From Erwinia mallotivora (GTDB taxonomy: Bacteria; Pseudomonadota; Gammaproteobacteria; Enterobacterales; Enterobacteriaceae), in the NCBI RefSeq assembly GCF_000590885.1, contig NZ_JFHN01000045.1, positions 124,001-188,000 of the forward strand: a DNA stretch of 64,000 bases, in the 5' to 3' direction. The notes below the pieces were generated by a model. It was not told where the DNA came from and did no database searches. It worked only from the letters and a program-made list of their open reading frames with translations. Position 1 is the first letter of the stretch. Every line of letters begins with the position of its first letter. Positions 1 to 8,216 of the stretch are shown here, in pieces. Both the position numbers and the translations under genes were made by a program.

Positions 1-1219
1 GATCGCGGGTCTGGAAGAAGCCGCTGACTTTTTGCAGACGCGCAGCGCTGACCTGCTGATGTTTAACAATGGTATCAACCAGCTTAGGATTACCCACAAG
101 ATTTTCGGGTTGGGAAAAAACTTCGCTGTAATTTTCCAGTGCAAGATTTAACCAGGGCTTGCCCTGACTGTAACTGGAAACCTTGAGAGTTAATCCGTTA
201 TCGATTTGTGCATCGATCATCGCGGCCAGCGCCGGTACGTCTGGCGGCGTGGCTTTCAGGTTGTGCTCGATACGGGCAAAGATCAGTGTTTTATCATTTC
301 CCTGCCAGAGTTCACTTTTCTGCTGTTTAAGTTCAGCAATCAACGCGTTGACTGCGTTGCTGTCTGCATCGATTTCAATCAGATACTTTGCCAGCTCAAT
401 CCGATTATAGGGCGATTCAAAACGCGTCAGGTTCTGTTCGGCAAACTGACGGGCGCGTTTGTCATCAAACTGTTTAACGTTGGCAAACGCTTTCATCAGG
501 ATATTTTCATCATATCTGGGATTGGTACTGTTAAGCATTTCCAGTGAGAAGGGAAAAAGAGCGCGCTCACTACTCATCGCCTCCAGCACGTTAACTTTCT
601 TATCATTGTTGTAATCGTTACTGGCGAGGATCGCGGCGATTTTTTTGCCGGTATCGTCGGCCATCACTCTGCCAAAGATTCCCCGGCTGGCGATAATCAG
701 GTTCAGCGCATCCCGAAACTGATAATCATCTGATGTGGGATTGAGGATAATCGACATCAGTCGCTGCTTTTCGGCATCATTTAACTCTGGCCTTGAAAGA
801 CCGCCACGGGTTTTATCGCGGGCATAGCGTATGCTCAGCGAGTCCAGCAGGGCGCTGGTACGCAGATTATCCAGTATCTTATGGCTGTCGCTGCTGCCGT
901 CATCAAAGCGCAACCAGTTATGTATGGTGTCAGTGTAATAAATCGTCAGCTGTCTGGTCAGACCGTTCACCCCGACAAAGCCAATTACCGCCAGCGTCAC
1001 CGCCAGCGCACTGACGATAGCCAGCAGCCAGGCGCGGGTATGATTGAGCACCGCCATTGTTTTAGTAATGGCGCTTTCGGTAATTTCCGCTTTGGCATTG
1101 TCGATTTTGTCACTGACCTGCTGGAGCAGGCGTTGATTCTCTTCCCGCAGCTTTTCCAGCTCGGCTTTATGCTGCTGCGCATCACGTTCGATCAACAGCT
1201 CGGTTAAATCCTTTTGCAT
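1..1219 (-). CDS. Uncharacterised anchored membrane protein (C-terminus cut by window edge)
   Basis: I do not recognise this family. Reading leftward from an ATG at 1219 gives about 406 codons with no stop before the window edge, so the C-terminus is missing. The N-terminal 50 residues are charged and heptad-like (starts MQKDLTELLIERDAQQHKAE), suggesting a coiled coil. One hydrophobic segment follows at about residues 63-85 (WLLAIVSALAVTLAVIGFVG). The rest is a soluble, helix-rich region with many Asn, Asp and Lys. The topology looks like a cytoplasmic coiled coil, one membrane anchor and a large, probably periplasmic, domain. It is divergent from the LysE-family gene to its right. The gene call is firm; the function is unknown. 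Confidence 0.8.
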   Translation of the reverse strand, partial: MQKDLTELLIERDAQQHKAELEKLREENQRLLQQVSDKIDNAKAEITESAITKTMAVLNHTRAWLLAIVSALAVTLAVIGFVGVNGLTRQLTIYYTDTIHNWLRFDDGSSDSHKILDNLRTSALLDSLSIRYARDKTRGGLSRPELNDAEKQRLMSIILNPTSDDYQFRDALNLIIASRGIFGRVMADDTGKKIAAILASNDYNNDKKVNVLEAMSSERALFPFSLEMLNSTNPRYDENILMKAFANVKQFDDKRARQFAEQNLTRFESPYNRIELAKYLIEIDADSNAVNALIAELKQQKSELWQGNDKTLIFARIEHNLKATPPDVPALAAMIDAQIDNGLTLKVSSYSQGKPWLNLALENYSEVFSQPENLVGNPKLVDTIVKHQQVSAARLQKVSGFFQTRD

Positions 1220-1384
1220 CGTTTTCTCACAGAAGAAAAAATTAACGTTTGTCAGCGACTGATAATGCAGGCTGCCCGTCGCAGATGCAAACCGTGGCCG
1301 CGACAAGCGGGATCTGCGAAGAGTACGGGATGGAATAAAGGGAGAAATGCTGTAATTTATTTAATTTTTGGCGAGGGGTAAAAA

Positions 1385-2005
1385 ATGGAAGCAAACATTA
1401 TTGCATTAGCGACAATATTCGGCGCATTGATTTTGGGTGCAATCAGTCCGGGCCCAAGCTTTATTCTGGTTGCGCGCACCGCGATGGCCTCTGCCCGTCG
1501 CGCCGGGATGGGTGCCGCCGTGGGCATGGCGGCAGGTTCGTTTATTATCTCGCTGGTTGCATTGTTGGGCCTGCATACTTTGCTGTCGGCTGTTCCCTGG
1601 TTGTGGCTGGCACTGAAGACCGCCGGAGGACTTTACCTGCTTTGGATGGCATTCAGAATGTTTCGCGGCGCGAAACAGCCGCTGTTAATGACCCAGGGGA
1701 ACGCGACCGGTCAGAGTTTTCAGCGTGCTTTTCTGACCGCATTTGGTACGCAGGTAAGCAACCCCAAAACCGCCGTGGTGTTTGCCGGTATCTTTGCCGC
1801 GTTGCTGCCGCCGCACATCAGTAAAGTAATGTACGTTTCGTTGCCGGTTATCTCGATGTTGGTGGACGGACTATGGTATGCCTTTGTTGCTTATGCGCTT
1901 TCGTCAAGTGGACCGCGTAATACTTATCTGCGTTATAAAGCGATGTTTGACCGGCTGGGCGGCAGCGTGATGGCATTACTGGGGATCCGGCTGATCGTGA
2001 AGTAA
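1385..2005 (+). CDS. LysE/RhtB-family amino-acid exporter
   Basis: A 206-residue inner-membrane protein of the LysE/RhtB export family, which pumps amino acids or their derivatives out of the cell. The family signature is visible near the N-terminus (GAISPGPSFILVARTAM, about residues 18-34). About five or six hydrophobic segments span the protein, and the length is typical. A GAGGGG-like ribosome site precedes the ATG. The substrate cannot be read from sequence: E. coli relatives handle threonine, homoserine, leucine or cysteine. It is transcribed away from the partial membrane protein on its left and toward yjjA. Confidence 0.88.
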   Translation: MEANIIALATIFGALILGAISPGPSFILVARTAMASARRAGMGAAVGMAAGSFIISLVALLGLHTLLSAVPWLWLALKTAGGLYLLWMAFRMFRGAKQPLLMTQGNATGQSFQRAFLTAFGTQVSNPKTAVVFAGIFAALLPPHISKVMYVSLPVISMLVDGLWYAFVAYALSSSGPRNTYLRYKAMFDRLGGSVMALLGIRLIVK

Positions 2006-2192
2006 AAGTTCTGTTATCCCCGCGCCCCGCGCAGCAAGGTCTGAAGATCTTAAAGGCCGGTGAAGACTGATGAACGCCCGGGCGTTGAGGCAGCCTCAAT
2101 ATCAGGAAATGGCGCTTACCGGATGCTGTTTGGTGATGGCAATAAAATGCCGCCTCTCTGTGAGGTGACGTTGCCTGCTTAGTCGGCTGGGA

Positions 2193-2690
2193 TTAAGAGA
2201 TAAATTGCTTGCCCTGTTTCAGAACCAGATCGCAGGCTTTGGTTTTCACTTTCTTACCGAGCGCGGTATTGCCCAGACTGCTGAGATTTACCTGCTGATT
2301 GTTACCGGTATTCAGCAGTCCCATCAGGCCCTGTTTATAATCGGTGGTATCCTGCGCTTTTTGTGTATCGGTCAGGCCCAGCTTACTGATCAACTGGTCT
2401 TTTACCGAGCTGACATTGTTATCCACCACATTGTTCTGTACACAATATTGCAACACGCCAGCCGCATTGGTCATGCTGCTGGCACTAAGCGACTGGTTGC
2501 CCCCGTTGAGCAGGCCAGTCAGGGCGCTCACAGAGTTGCCCGTCTGGCTGGTGGATGCATTAGCGGTGGAGTTCTGACTCAGCGAACTGGCAGCGCTACT
2601 GAGTTGATCCTGCCAGCTGGCGGCCAGCGCTGAACCAGTAAATAAAGAAGAAACCGTTAAAGCCAGAATTAGCTTATTTGCTGCTTTCAT
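2193..2690 (-). CDS. yjjA: DUF2501 secreted protein YjjA
   Basis: A 165-residue protein with a clear Sec signal peptide (MKAANKLILALTVSSLFTG, cleavage after ALA at about residue 23). The low-complexity Ser/Asn/Gln region that follows, the LLNGGNQSL segment and the C-terminal KTKACDLVLKQGKQFIS match E. coli YjjA (DUF2501), including two cysteines that may pair in the periplasm. The role is unknown. In E. coli yjjA lies next to opgB; here opgB is about 28 kb away, with leuX and accessory DNA between. An AAGGG ribosome site lies about 8 bases before the ATG. Confidence 0.9.
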   Translation of the reverse strand: MKAANKLILALTVSSLFTGSALAASWQDQLSSAASSLSQNSTANASTSQTGNSVSALTGLLNGGNQSLSASSMTNAAGVLQYCVQNNVVDNNVSSVKDQLISKLGLTDTQKAQDTTDYKQGLMGLLNTGNNQQVNLSSLGNTALGKKVKTKACDLVLKQGKQFIS

Positions 2691-3247
2691 ATCTGCACCC
2701 TTTATGACGTTATTTTTGCTCAGCGTATTTCCATCCTACACCGATCTCTACACTCCGACTGTCCGCTCCCCGTTGAGTTCCCCAACTGTTCGCATGGTTA
2801 TGCCGTGAGTAATACTTTGGGAGTAATCCTGGGCAGGAATCTTTGCAGGTTTTGTCCTCAGTATGGTTTTCAGAACATGAGTGACCAGTCAGGGGGTGGC
2901 GCAGGATCGCGCTGCTTTTGTAATGCGAAAATCGGCTGAAGCAGGGTGTTTTGATGGTGGTATTTTCAGATGGCAGGTGAGAGGTGGCAGGTGAGAGGTG
3001 GCAGGTGAGAGGTGGCAGGTGGCAGGTGGCAGCCAGGTAGCCAGGTAGCCAGGTAGGTAGCCAGGTAGGTAGGAAGCCCGAAAGCCAGGTGATAGTCAGT
3101 ACGAAGCCTGGCAGGGAATCAGCCTGGTAGTCAACATTTGGGAGCCTTTGCGGGGTGATGCAATGGGAAGTAAATGGCGGCGTTTATCAGTGTAGCTGTG
3201 CATACGGCGCTTTTTTCAGCAGTTGCACCCTCAGCGGCGGATAATGG
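2691..3247. other. Long intergenic region between yjjA and leuX
   Basis: No credible gene is seen in about 560 bases. The part nearest yjjA should hold its promoter. A nested tandem repeat occupies 2971-3074 and the leuX promoter begins at 3248; both are listed separately. Confidence 0.7.
2971..3074. repeat. Nested short tandem repeats (14-, 7-, 8- and 12-bp units)
   Basis: Three copies of the 14-mer TGGCAGGTGAGAGG are followed by about three of TGGCAGG, then CCAGGTAG units that grow into CCAGGTAGGTAG. The units share the core CAGGT, so one array seems to have mutated into several periods. This resembles replication slippage. It lies in non-coding DNA upstream of leuX, and no function is evident. 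Confidence 0.9.
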
Positions 3248-3275
3248 TTGCGGAAACAGGTCGCAAAGGTATAAT
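3248..3275 (+). promoter_or_regulatory. Sigma-70 promoter of leuX
   Basis: TTGCGG (3248-3253) and a perfect TATAAT (3270-3275) are separated by 16 bases, placing the -10 box 28 bases before the tRNA 5' end. Confidence 0.75.
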
Positions 3276-3303
3276 CCTCAACGTTTTCCGCATACCCTTC
3301 AGT

Positions 3304-3388
3304 GCCGAAGTGGCGAAATCGGTAGACGCAGTTGATTCAAAATCAACCGTAGAAATACGTGCCGGTTCGAGTCCGGCCTTCGGCACCA
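3304..3388 (+). tRNA. leuX: tRNA-Leu (anticodon CAA)
   Basis: An 85-base class II tRNA. The acceptor arm GCCGAAG pairs with CTTCGGC at 3378-3384, followed by discriminator A and an encoded CCA. The anticodon stem TTGAT/ATCAA encloses a loop with CAA. A long variable arm and the T-loop TTCGAGTCC are present. The sequence equals or nearly equals E. coli leuX as I recall it, which reads UUG codons. leuX is a frequent integration site in enterobacteria, and its 3' end serves here as attL for the element to the right. Confidence 0.97.
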
Positions 3389-3389
3389 T
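3368..3389 (+). other. attL core in the 3' end of leuX
   Basis: CGAGTCCGGCCTTCG + G + CACCAT. It is repeated in the same orientation, without the middle G, at 19404-19424. The T-loop/acceptor end of a tRNA is the usual crossover site of P4-type integrases, and an integrase gene starts 218 bases away. Confidence 0.85.
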
Positions 3390-3401
3390 CGTGGGAAAAT
3401 C

Positions 3402-3425
3402 AGTCACCTTAGGGTGGCTTTTTTT
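3402..3425 (+). terminator. Rho-independent terminator after leuX
   Basis: The stem AGTCACC/GGTGGCT (one G-T wobble, TTAG loop) is followed by seven T's. It lies beyond the attL core, so it came with the integrated element. No comparable hairpin follows the partial tRNA end at attR. Confidence 0.75.
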
Positions 3426-3555
3426 ATGTCCACAATCTTCCATTAATGTCCATATTTCATTGTTAAATAAGTGATTTTTACTTATCTTCCCATTCTCTGA
3501 TTTACCTGTTTTATCCACACTGGTCTTTTTTCGTCCATTGACATCCGGATGATTT

Positions 3556-3576
3556 GGGGGTCAGTATGAGGGTCAG
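3556..3576 (+). promoter_or_regulatory. Candidate integrase arm-type site, left end
   Basis: GGGGGTCAGTATGAGGGTCAG just upstream of the integrase gene. A 17/21 match in the same orientation lies at 19330-19350 near attR, and an inverted TTGACCCCC lies at 3594-3602. Placement at both ends of the element suggests integrase or excisionase binding; this is inferred. Confidence 0.5.
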
Positions 3577-3606
3577 TTCACTTCGATTAAGAGTTGACCC
3601 CCAATC

Positions 3607-4863
3607 ATGGCCCTGACAGACGTTGTAGCCCGCACCGCCAAGCCTCGCGAGCAAGCTTACAAACTCGCGGATGCGCATGGCCTGTATCTTTTAATCAGTC
3701 CTGGCGGCTCTAAGCGCTGGTATCTTAAGTACCGCTTTGCAGGTAAAGAAAGCAGGATTGCGTTCGGAGCTTACCCGCTGATCTCGCTGGCGAAGGCCAG
3801 AGAAAAGCGCGATGAGGTGCGGTTGCTGCTTGCCGATGGCATCAACCCGGCAGAAAAACGGGAAGAAGAAAAAGAAGAAGCGCAGGCCGCGCTGATAACC
3901 TTTGAGAAGGTCGCGAGAGACTGGCACCGAAACATCAGCCAAAGCCGCTGGTCAGAAACCCATGCCGGACGGGTATGGCGCGATATGGAGCGCAATATTT
4001 TGCCAGCGATAGGGCATCGCCACATTGCGGATCTGAAAACCAAAGATTTACTGGAACCACTGAAAGCGGTGGAGCAAAACGGCCATCTCGATTTAGCGTC
4101 GCGACTACGCCAGAGAGTGACCGATATTATGCGCTATGCGGTGCAGAACGATCTGATAGAGCGCAATCCTGCTCAGGATCTCTCTGGTGCCATAGCGCCG
4201 CCGAAGGCAACTCATCGCCCGGCGTTGAAGCTGGATAAGCTACCGGATTTTCTGGCAAGGATTGAACGCTATAAGGGGCGAGCGTTAACCACTCTGGCCT
4301 TAAAGTTTACGCTGTGTGTCTTTATCCGCTCCAGCGAACTACGTTTTTCCCGTTGGACTGAAATCGACTTTAAACGCGCTATGTGGACTATACCGGCTGA
4401 ACGTGAAGCTATTCCCGGCGTGAAGCACTCCCAGCGCGGGGCAAAAATGCGCACTGAGCATTTAGTACCTTTATCCCGCCAGGCTTTGGCGCTGCTGAAA
4501 GAGATTAAGGCCATCAGTGGTGGTCACGAACTGATATTTCCTGGCGACCATCGGCCAACTAAACCGATGAGTGAAAACACCGTCAACAATGCGTTGCGGG
4601 TCATGGGATATGACACCGCTACAGAACTGTGCGGGCATGGTTTCCGCACGATGGCCTGTAGCGCACTGGTTGAGTCCGGGCAGTGGTCGCGGGATGCGGT
4701 TGAGCGCCAGATGAGCCATCAGGAACGCAATGGCGTGCGGGCTGCATATATCCATAAAGCTGAACACATTGAAGAACGGCGTTTAATGCTGCAATGGTGG
4801 GCGGATTATCTGGATGCAAACCGGAAGGCGTATGTGGTGCCGTATGAGTTCAAAAATATATGA
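3607..4863 (+). CDS. P4-like site-specific tyrosine integrase
   Basis: A 418-residue recombinase of the P4 integrase family. The N-terminus starts MALTDVVARTAKPREQAYKL with the DUF4102-type arm-binding domain (YLLISPGGSKRWYLKYRF at about 28-45). A central core-binding domain follows, then a catalytic domain with Arg in FIRSSELR (about 240), HGFRTMACS (about 343-351), MSHQERN (about 369) and the Tyr in AAYIHK (about 379). Length is typical. It lies 218 bases from the leuX end and reads into the element, the standard layout for islands in tRNA genes. It should catalyse integration and, with an excisionase, excision at leuX. Confidence 0.96.
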   Translation: MALTDVVARTAKPREQAYKLADAHGLYLLISPGGSKRWYLKYRFAGKESRIAFGAYPLISLAKAREKRDEVRLLLADGINPAEKREEEKEEAQAALITFEKVARDWHRNISQSRWSETHAGRVWRDMERNILPAIGHRHIADLKTKDLLEPLKAVEQNGHLDLASRLRQRVTDIMRYAVQNDLIERNPAQDLSGAIAPPKATHRPALKLDKLPDFLARIERYKGRALTTLALKFTLCVFIRSSELRFSRWTEIDFKRAMWTIPAEREAIPGVKHSQRGAKMRTEHLVPLSRQALALLKEIKAISGGHELIFPGDHRPTKPMSENTVNNALRVMGYDTATELCGHGFRTMACSALVESGQWSRDAVERQMSHQERNGVRAAYIHKAEHIEERRLMLQWWADYLDANRKAYVVPYEFKNI

Positions 4864-4936
4864 ACAGCAACTCATCTGATTTTATACCGCTCCAGCCCCT
4901 TTTCACGGGGGCTGGAGCTCATTCTTCTTATGTGGC

Positions 4937-5191
4937 TTATTTTTCCTGCGATTCAGAATACCCAAGTATCATTTCAGCCAGATCGTCTTCCACAGCATAA
5001 AAGTAAAAGGCCGGAACATGTAGCACTGACGCTAACCGGCAGGCCAGTTCAAAGTCTGGCGTGTGTATCCCGCGCTCATATTGATTCATACGAGCGCTGG
5101 CCGTCGCTTCATCTATTCCGGCAAGAATCCCTAACCGTTCCTGTGACAGACCAGCCTTTAGACGTGCGGCTTTTAAGCGTTGAGGTAGCAT
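4937..5191 (-). CDS. Small XRE-family DNA-binding regulator
   Basis: An 84-residue helix-turn-helix protein of the Cro/CI (XRE) class. LKAARLKAGLSQERLGILAG and the recognition-helix region MNQYERGIHTPDFE are typical of this fold, covering residues 6-61. The C-terminal tail is acidic. It is divergent from the Ner-like gene at 5310, and the intergenic DNA probably holds both promoters. A role as repressor of element functions is likely but inferred from position. Confidence 0.88.
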   Translation of the reverse strand: MLPQRLKAARLKAGLSQERLGILAGIDEATASARMNQYERGIHTPDFELACRLASVLHVPAFYFYAVEDDLAEMILGYSESQEK

Positions 5192-5309
5192 GAGAATCCT
5201 GATTTCTTGTGTGGCTTGTCGCGATTCTCATTCGTGTGCCTTGAAAATATACTAAGTAATACTTGGTATTTAGTGCGTGTGGTTACTTGAGATCTTAAAG
5301 GAGAAAGGT

Positions 5310-5597
5310 ATGACACTGCATCATGACTGGCATAAGGCCGACATTATTGCCGCCTTACATAAGAAAGGCACGTCGCTGGCCGCGTTATCGCGCTCTGCGG
5401 GACTCAGTTCTTCAACGCTCGCCAATGTGCTTTCCCGTCCATGGCCGAAAGGGGAATGGCTTGTATCCACGGCGCTCGGCGTTGATCCTGCTAAAATTTG
5501 GCCAAGCCGTTATTTTGATGATTCTGGTAAGCTGCTGGACAGTAAAATGCGAATAAGGACAAAATTGCATGAAGAGGGTGAGCAATCCGTTATTTGA
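5310..5597 (+). CDS. Ner/SfsB-like DNA-binding protein
   Basis: A 95-residue protein resembling phage Mu Ner and enterobacterial SfsB (Nlp). It starts MTLHHDWHKADIIAALHKKG, has a helix-turn-helix around AALSRSAGLSSSTLANVLS (about 23-41) and the family ending VDPAKIWPSRY. Ner proteins repress phage early promoters. I chose the ATG at 5310 over an in-frame GTG at 5277 because AAAGGAGAAAGG lies just upstream. The 3' end overlaps the next gene by 29 bases, suggesting coupled translation. Confidence 0.87.
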   Translation: MTLHHDWHKADIIAALHKKGTSLAALSRSAGLSSSTLANVLSRPWPKGEWLVSTALGVDPAKIWPSRYFDDSGKLLDSKMRIRTKLHEEGEQSVI

Positions 5598-5832
5598 TAA
5601 ATCGTCAGTAACTGTTTATTTCTCAGATAAATACCTGCACGTACAGGCTAAAGGAAAAGCGCTGCTGAATATCCCACTCAAAAATTTTCCTCGACTCGAA
5701 CGCGCGACGGCAGAGCAGAGAGTTAATTTCACTCTTACCGGTGGCAATGGTATCCATTGGGAAGAGATTGATGAAGATCTCAATATTGAGGCACTCTATG
5801 CTGGTGCTATTAGAGATGTGACGAACAGGTAG
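5569..5832 (+). CDS. DUF2442-like small protein
   Basis: An 87-residue protein with the pattern of DUF2442: a beta-rich N-terminus, then PLKNFPRLERATAEQR and a C-terminal GIHWEEIDEDLNIEALYAG (about 62-80). Family members often sit beside small DNA-binding or DUF4160 proteins in mobile DNA and toxin-antitoxin-like pairs, but the function is not established. It overlaps the Ner-like gene by 29 bases and is probably co-transcribed with it. Confidence 0.8.
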   Translation: MKRVSNPLFDKSSVTVYFSDKYLHVQAKGKALLNIPLKNFPRLERATAEQRVNFTLTGGNGIHWEEIDEDLNIEALYAGAIRDVTNR

Positions 5833-5865
5833 TTTGTCACATTTTGCACTGACTCCCCCATTTGA

Positions 5866-6033
5866 TCCCCCACTTAAATGCAGACCACCTGTTTACCAGT
5901 TGAGTGTTTTGTTTTTTAAAATAATCTTATTTATCATGTGATTAATTTGTTCCCCCACTTCGTCTGTATAGATAGCCGGGAAGTGGGGGAAAGATATCGT
6001 TAATGATAACCGAATGTGCGATCGCCCCCACTT
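5866..6033. repeat. CCCCCACTT motif cluster downstream of the RepA-like gene
   Basis: The 9-mer CCCCCACTT occurs at 5867-5875, 5952-5960 and 6025-6033 on the plus strand and inverted at 5981-5989. The middle two, extended to TCCCCCACTT/AAGTGGGGGA, form a perfect inverted pair 20 bases apart. Further CCCCCA and TCCCCC runs lie between them. The AT-rich DNA around 5890-5950 and the adjacent RepA-like ATPase suggest iterons of a replication origin or an operator. The inverted pair could also act as a terminator for the minus-strand operon. Confidence 0.55.
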
Positions 6034-6041
6034 TCCCCCAG

Positions 6042-7121
6042 TTAGTCCCCCGTTTTGTTTCGTTGCGACAAGGGCGTAATGCATTCCCCGTCAAAAGCGA
6101 TCAGGCCATCCTTTTCCAGTTTATCCAGCCAGCGGGTAAATTTTTTGGACACGTCGAATCCCATCGCTTTCATATCGTCCCTGACTAATGCGCGGGTACA
6201 ACTATCGCCGCTGGCTGTGCGCGAGCGAATGGCTTGCCATAAGGCAACATGGTTTTCAGTTAGCCTTGAAATACCGGCTAGCTCGGGATCGTTAGCGATA
6301 TCATCTTCCCTGACTACACGGCCTTCATTGTTCAGTACCAGTGAGGTGATCAGGTCGTCACCATCATCCACATATAGCTCGACAGAATTCAGGTCATAGG
6401 CGCGACGTGGCGGCTCTTCTGCATCTTTCATCTTGGTACAACTGAGGATCAATGCACCGCCATCGCCTTCACGACGAACGTTAAACTCCACATCCAGGGC
6501 AGCCCGGAAGGCGCTTGAGCCACGTGCGCCTTTATCCTGATCTTTGCCTGAGTGGTGAATAATTAGCACCGTGGCCTGCGTTGCCGCTTTGATGTAATCA
6601 CACCCCTGAATGAAAGCGCCCATATCTTTAGCAGCGTTCGCGTCTGAGCCCCCAAAGCAGCGGGCGAGCGTATCCAGAATGATCAGGCGAATCGGCATAC
6701 CGGTTGCGGCCTTAACATCGTTTGCGGCTTGTATCACCTGTTGCACGCTCTCCGGGCTGGCCGGAAATATTGGGCAGTCGACACGATAAAGTGCATCAAT
6801 CGGGCTACCGCCGTTAAGTGTTTGCTCCCATGCCCGGATACGGCGGGGGACTCCGATCCCGCCTTCACCAACGACATAAATGACAGCGCCTTGTGTGACC
6901 GGTTTACCAGCCCACGGCTTGCCAGTGGCGATATGGCATCCCCATGATACTGCGAGGAAGGATTTGTAAGAGCCGCTGGCACCGTAAGCACTGGCAACGG
7001 ACGAGGCAGGTAAGTAGCCCTTAATTAGGTAGTCCTGCCGGGTATCAAAGCCGTCGGAACCTTTGCGTAGAGGAAGTGAGGTTCTGAATTCTGCTTCAGT
7101 ATCCGTTACGAATTTACTCAT
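6042..7121 (-). CDS. RepA-like AAA ATPase of the integrative element
   Basis: A 359-residue RecA-fold ATPase of the RepA/AAA_25 type found in plasmids and P4-like islands. Walker A is GASGSYKS (47-54) and Walker B ends at Asp150 in LIILDT. VLIIHHSGKDQDKGARGSSA follows, a conserved RepA helicase segment. RSF1010 RepA relatives are hexameric replicative helicases. The start overlaps alpA by 8 bases, forming an operon with alpA and the second recombinase. It may support replication of the excised element. No primase partner is seen. Confidence 0.85.
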   Translation of the reverse strand: MSKFVTDTEAEFRTSLPLRKGSDGFDTRQDYLIKGYLPASSVASAYGASGSYKSFLAVSWGCHIATGKPWAGKPVTQGAVIYVVGEGGIGVPRRIRAWEQTLNGGSPIDALYRVDCPIFPASPESVQQVIQAANDVKAATGMPIRLIILDTLARCFGGSDANAAKDMGAFIQGCDYIKAATQATVLIIHHSGKDQDKGARGSSAFRAALDVEFNVRREGDGGALILSCTKMKDAEEPPRRAYDLNSVELYVDDGDDLITSLVLNNEGRVVREDDIANDPELAGISRLTENHVALWQAIRSRTASGDSCTRALVRDDMKAMGFDVSKKFTRWLDKLEKDGLIAFDGECITPLSQRNKTGD

Positions 7122-7335
7122 CGTTTAGCTTCCACGCTTGCTGTACTACCTCGCGTTTGCCGATACGTCCAGCAATCCACTCATTCACTTCGCTTTCTAG
7201 CCATGCCACAGAGCGGGAACCGATTTTGACTGCCGGAGGAAAATCGCCCTGGCTTATCAAAAGATAAATCCACGATTTTTTGAAACCGGTCTTTTTCATC
7301 ACATCAGATAAGCGAATCAACTTGATATCCGTCAT
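7114..7335 (-). CDS. AlpA-family regulator/excisionase-like protein
   Basis: A 73-residue winged-helix protein of the AlpA family. RLSDVMKKTGFKKSWIYLLI (8-27) is the DNA-binding helix region, and FPPAVKIGSRSVAWLESEV is the usual MerR-like continuation. In P4-like islands AlpA relatives activate integrase expression or act as excisionase (Vis). It overlaps both neighbours by a few bases (stop over the RepA-like start, start over the recombinase stop), so it lies in a tight three-gene operon. Confidence 0.9.
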   Translation of the reverse strand: MTDIKLIRLSDVMKKTGFKKSWIYLLISQGDFPPAVKIGSRSVAWLESEVNEWIAGRIGKREVVQQAWKLNDE

Positions 7336-8216
7336 TGTGCGTTCTCCTTCCTGGCGTAAACACGCTCAACATACCGGCCTCTGCCATCACCGTGGCCGAG
7401 ATCCATGGATGTTAATGCTCTGGCTTCATTGCGGGAAAATCCCTGTGACAGGTAATAACGAATGGCATCCTGCGCCCAGGCGTAGCGCAGACTATGTGGG
7501 GAATAATGGCCTGTGAGTCCTAAGCGTGTGGTATGCGAACGCCAGAAATTCATGGCCGTTTTTAAATCTGGCTTATCGATCAGCTTGCCGTTACGTGTTT
7601 TAGCTACCAGCAGAGCGTCATTTACTGCCTGCTGTACAGCTGTACGATCGATGATCCGTGTTTCACGCGGCCTGCCGCCTTTCGTGCCAAAAACAATGGT
7701 GAGAGTGGATTGATTGCGTTCAAGCTGCTTTTGCCATGTTTTCAGTGAACTGGCGCATTGCACAGCCTCCTGTGAGCGTAGCCCCAACAGTCGGGCAAGG
7801 CGAATAGCACTGGCAAGCCCCTGGTCATGCTGTTGCGCGCTTTGCAATACGGCCTGGAATCGTTCTTCCGGGATTGCGTACTTTGTACCTGCACGACTCG
7901 CGCCGCTTAACCCCAGCGCCTTATTCGTTAAACGTATCGATGTAACAATCTTTTCCCTGCCAGACAGCCGAAATACTGTACGCAATGCCGACATATCGTT
8001 ATGCAGAGTACGAACAGCGATGCCTGTTGCCTGGCGGTCGGCAATATAATTTTCTATATGTTTAGCTTTCAGATGCTGAACATCACGAACCTGAATATTG
8101 AGGGCGATCAGGTGACGACAAAATCGTTCAATAATACGGGTACGATCATGAACGGTTTTAAAGCTGCCGCCGGCTTGCTTCGCCAGCGTTTTCATTTCAC
8201 GGCTTAATTTACTCAT
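7332..8216 (-). CDS. Second tyrosine recombinase (Integrase_1 type)
   Basis: A 294-residue tyrosine recombinase different from the leuX integrase. The N-terminal SAM-like core-binding domain is followed by a catalytic domain with Arg147 (LLGLRSQEA), a KGG loop near 179-181, His241 and Arg244 (HSLRYAWAQ), His275 (LGHGDGRGRY) and Tyr287 (VERVYARK). All expected residues are present, so it appears active. Such integrase-domain proteins often accompany AlpA and RepA-like genes in P4-like elements. The role is unclear: a second excision activity, multimer resolution or regulation. The first gene of the int2-alpA-repA operon. Confidence 0.88.
   Translation of the reverse strand: MSKLSREMKTLAKQAGGSFKTVHDRTRIIERFCRHLIALNIQVRDVQHLKAKHIENYIADRQATGIAVRTLHNDMSALRTVFRLSGREKIVTSIRLTNKALGLSGASRAGTKYAIPEERFQAVLQSAQQHDQGLASAIRLARLLGLRSQEAVQCASSLKTWQKQLERNQSTLTIVFGTKGGRPRETRIIDRTAVQQAVNDALLVAKTRNGKLIDKPDLKTAMNFWRSHTTRLGLTGHYSPHSLRYAWAQDAIRYYLSQGFSRNEARALTSMDLGHGDGRGRYVERVYARKENAQ

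Noticed and set aside
2971..3074. Possible CRISPR array
   Set aside because: The units are short and directly tandem, with no unique spacers and no cas genes nearby.
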